From positions 1 to 9,496 of the forward strand of contig DHYT01000230.1 in the NCBI GenBank assembly GCA_002415465.1: DNA of 9,496 bases, given 5' to 3'. Position numbers and translations under genes: made by a program. The notes beneath the pieces were generated by a model. The model searched no databases and was not told the origin of the DNA. It saw nothing but the letters and a program-made list of their open reading frames with translations. Positions 7,798 to 9,496 of the stretch are shown here, in pieces. The stretch's first letter is position 1, and every line of letters starts with the position of its first letter. Source of the stretch: Desulfobulbaceae bacterium UBA5123. Its GTDB lineage: Bacteria; Desulfobacterota; Desulfobulbia; Desulfobulbales; UBA5123.

Positions 7798-9312
7798 TCA
7801 GAAAAGATTCTTCACTTCCCGTGCCAGGCCGTTCAGGGTAAAGGGCTTGCTGATCGCGCCGTCAAACCCGTACTCCTGATAGTTTGACATGATATGGTTC
7901 TCGGCATAGCCGCTGGCCACCAGGGCCTTGATCCGGGAATCGACGGCGCGGAGCCTGCCCAGCACCTTTTCGCCCCCCTCGCCGCCCCGGATGGTGAGAT
8001 CGAGAATCACCCCGTCATACGGCTCATTCCGCTCGCAAGCGGCCTGGAACATGGCCAGCGCCTTGCCCCCGTCGCCGGCCACCTCGGCGCGGTAGCCGAG
8101 ATACCCAAGCAGTTCGCAGAGCGCCGTGGCGACACTTTCCTCGTCCTCCATCACCAGCAGCCGCTTGCAGCCAGCAAGGCCTTGCGTCTCCGGCGCCGCC
8201 GCGCCGACGCCGTCACGTTCTGCGTCGGGCAACCGCCCACTGGGCGGCCCGTCCACCTGGGGCAAAAAGATCTGAAAGGTGGCGCCTTCTCCAGGCGCGG
8301 ACTCGGCACGGATATAGCCACCGTGCTTCTTGACTATGGAGTGAGAGATCGTCAACCCCAATCCCTGGCCGCTGGCCCCCTTGGCCTTGGAGGAAAAATA
8401 GGGATCGAAAATCCTGCCGATGATGGCCGGATCGATGCCCGGGCCGTCGTCCCGGAAGGTCACCTGCACATACTCGCCGTCCGCCACCATCGGCTCCTGG
8501 CTGTGGCCGTCGATGGTGACGTTCCGGGCGGTAATGGTGAGATTGCCGCCGTTGGCCATCGCATCCTTGGCATTCAAGAACAGATTCTGAAAGACCTGAT
8601 TGATCTGCCCCTTGTCCACCTCCACGTCGCCCAGCCCCTCCTCGATATCAAGATGCACCTTGACGTTGGAACCGCTGAGCAGCAGGCTGCTGGTGTCGGC
8701 GAGCAGGTCGGCGATATCGGCCCGCTCCTTCACCGGTCCGCCGCCCTTGGAAAAGGTCAGCAACTGCTGCGTGAGCAGCCGGGCCCGCTTGGCGGCCTTG
8801 ATCGCCTCGGCAAGCTTCTGATGGATCTTGCTCTCCTTGCCGCTCAGCAACTGGGCCAATTCGATGTACCCGAAGATGGTGGCCAGCAGGTTGTTGAAGT
8901 CATGGGCGATGCCGCCGGCCAAAACCCCGAGGGCCTCGAGATTCTTGTTCTTCTGGATCTCCGCCTGCATCCACTCGCATTCGATGCGCTGCCGGTAGAG
9001 CTTGAGAAATACCTTCACCTTGCTCATCAGGATATCGTGATTGAGCGGCTTGAAGAGGTAATCGACGGCCCCGGCCCGGTATCCCTTGAACACATGTTCC
9101 TCGTCCTTGCTGATGGCGGTGACGAAGATGATCGGTATGTTGCGGGTCGCCTTGAGGTTCTGCATCAGGGCCGCGGTCTCGAAGCCGTCCATTTCCGGCA
9201 TCTGGACGTCCATCAGGATCAGATCGAAGGATTGCGCCGCGTGCAGGTCCAGTGCCTCCTGCCCATTGGCCACCGACGCCACGGTGTGGCCGTGACGTTC
9301 CAACAGTTTCAT
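7798..9312 (-). CDS. Hybrid histidine kinase (receiver-HisKA-HATPase-receiver), first receiver broken at its N-terminus
   Basis: From ATG 9312 the product is 504 residues with no membrane segment, so it is cytoplasmic. Domains: a receiver lacking its first strand (1 to about 100; phosphoacceptor D35 in LILMDVQMPEMDG, T65, K88), a coiled linker, HisKA with H137 in GGIAHDFNN, HATPase (about 245-360, with DDGPGI and GQGLGL boxes), and a complete C-terminal receiver (about 383-504; E389/D390, D438, KPF). The second receiver reads LDLTIRGGEGG where MPxMDG is usual. Upstream of ATG 9312 the same frame still encodes receiver sequence (DHAVNQKLA) but is cut by TAA at 9340-9342, exactly where the acidic pair belongs. 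The start therefore looks like a forced internal restart, with only a weak AGAAG site 6 nt upstream. The intact family would begin with a full receiver. This is either a damaged gene or a faulty sequence junction. It is probably cotranscribed with the CheB gene. Confidence 0.85.
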   Translation of the reverse strand: MKLLERHGHTVASVANGQEALDLHAAQSFDLILMDVQMPEMDGFETAALMQNLKATRNIPIIFVTAISKDEEHVFKGYRAGAVDYLFKPLNHDILMSKVKVFLKLYRQRIECEWMQAEIQKNKNLEALGVLAGGIAHDFNNLLATIFGYIELAQLLSGKESKIHQKLAEAIKAAKRARLLTQQLLTFSKGGGPVKERADIADLLADTSSLLLSGSNVKVHLDIEEGLGDVEVDKGQINQVFQNLFLNAKDAMANGGNLTITARNVTIDGHSQEPMVADGEYVQVTFRDDGPGIDPAIIGRIFDPYFSSKAKGASGQGLGLTISHSIVKKHGGYIRAESAPGEGATFQIFLPQVDGPPSGRLPDAERDGVGAAAPETQGLAGCKRLLVMEDEESVATALCELLGYLGYRAEVAGDGGKALAMFQAACERNEPYDGVILDLTIRGGEGGEKVLGRLRAVDSRIKALVASGYAENHIMSNYQEYGFDGAISKPFTLNGLAREVKNLF

Positions 9313-9378
9313 GGCGAGCTTCTGGTTGACGGCGTGGTCTTATGTCAGCAGGATGCGCAACGGCAGTCGTTTTCCCAA
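9313..9378 (-). pseudogene. Untranslated or broken beginning of the first receiver
   Basis: Read in the frame of the minus-strand kinase, this segment gives GKRLPLRILLT, then TAA (9340-9342), then DHAVNQKLA, leading directly into Met 9312. It is the start of a receiver domain (beta-1 and the beginning of alpha-1), with the conserved AED replaced by T-stop-D. No ATG, GTG or TTG lies in frame between the stop and 9312. A TTG at 9378-9376 could start a 12-codon peptide only. Confidence 0.6.
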
Positions 9379-9423
9379 TTCGACGCCGAGATGGGAAAAC
9401 GACTGCCGTTGCGCATCCTGCTG
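9346..9423. repeat. Perfect 32-bp inverted repeat with 14-nt spacer
   Basis: The left arm (9346-9377) is the exact reverse complement of the right arm (9392-9423). The spacer is 9378-9391, and three of its inner base pairs (9380-9382 with 9387-9389) could also form. Both arms encode GKRLPLRILL in receiver frames, on opposite strands. Beyond the arms, 9296-9345 and the reverse complement of 9424-9473 remain similar (by eye roughly three quarters of positions) but clearly diverged. The repeat therefore joins two paralogous receiver-coding sequences head to head. Confidence 0.97.
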
Positions 9424-9496
9424 GCCGAGGACAACGCCGTCAACCAAAAGCTGGCGCTGCGTTTGTTGGATCGGATGGGCTACCGGGCCGATGTGG
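9391..9496 (+). CDS. Partial receiver domain, probably from another hybrid kinase, running off the end
   Basis: The plus-strand frame from ATG 9391 reads MGKRLPLRILLAEDNAVNQ and continues with KLALRLLDRMGYRADV to the last base. LLAEDN with its intact E/D acidic pair is a classic start of a receiver. The preceding SQFDAEMGKR resembles the linker between an HATPase and a C-terminal receiver in hybrid kinases, so ATG 9391 need not be a true start. The frame is open further upstream, but that part lies inside the inverted repeat and antisense to the other kinase. Only 35 codons are visible; the remaining domains lie outside the window. Confidence 0.6.
   Translation, partial: MGKRLPLRILLAEDNAVNQKLALRLLDRMGYRADV

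Noticed and set aside
9346..9423. Intrinsic terminator, attachment site or transposon end at the inverted repeat
   Set aside because: There is no U-tract, no transposase or recombinase gene, and no target duplication. The arms are receiver-coding sequence in both directions.

Overview
The window looks like a GC-rich bacterial chromosome fragment. The families and their style (a hybrid sensor kinase with a periplasmic DUF3365 haem-type domain, [13 protein letters not shown] kinases, a solo CheB domain beside a two-receiver kinase) suggest a Desulfobacterota-like (deltaproteobacterial) host. That is inference from gene content; there is no marker gene here. No tRNA, rRNA, CRISPR array, insertion sequence or phage gene was seen. 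The fragment begins and ends inside genes.

Layout. Bases 1-2845, plus strand: the 3' part of a beta-CASP metallo-beta-lactamase RNA-processing family protein, a Ca2+/Na+ antiporter and a MarC-family membrane protein, with gaps of 56 and 32 nt. They may be one transcription unit, but their functions are not obviously linked. Bases 2846-5126: an AT-rich promoter region, then a large membrane hybrid histidine kinase. Its periplasmic domain carries a CxxCH haem c motif, and its C-terminal receiver has no output domain in the window. Bases 5127-7045: an intergenic region with an extended -10 candidate, then a methyl-accepting chemotaxis protein (MCP) ending in a proline-rich tail and an aromatic pentapeptide of the kind that tethers CheR or CheB. 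Bases 7046-7166: a strong, symmetric terminator between convergent genes. Bases 7167-9312, minus strand: a hybrid kinase (receiver, HisKA, HATPase, receiver) followed by a stand-alone CheB methylesterase domain. Bases 9313-9496: an unusual junction.

The junction is the most striking part. A perfect 32-bp inverted repeat with a 14-nt spacer (9346-9423) joins, head to head, the start of the minus-strand kinase's first receiver and the start of a second, plus-strand receiver that runs off the end. Both arms read GKRLPLRILL in the receiver frame. Outside the arms the two sides remain similar but diverged, as paralogues would. On the minus strand the receiver hits a TAA where the acidic pair should be, so the kinase keeps only a headless first receiver. 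This is either a real inverted rearrangement between paralogous hybrid kinases with a broken gene, or an assembly or amplification chimera near the end of the fragment. Read mapping across 9300-9496 would decide.

How the genes may work together: the MCP and the CheB domain could share a chemotaxis-like adaptation system, and both hybrid kinases are phosphorelay sensors. No CheR, CheA, CheW or output regulator is present, so the wiring remains inference.
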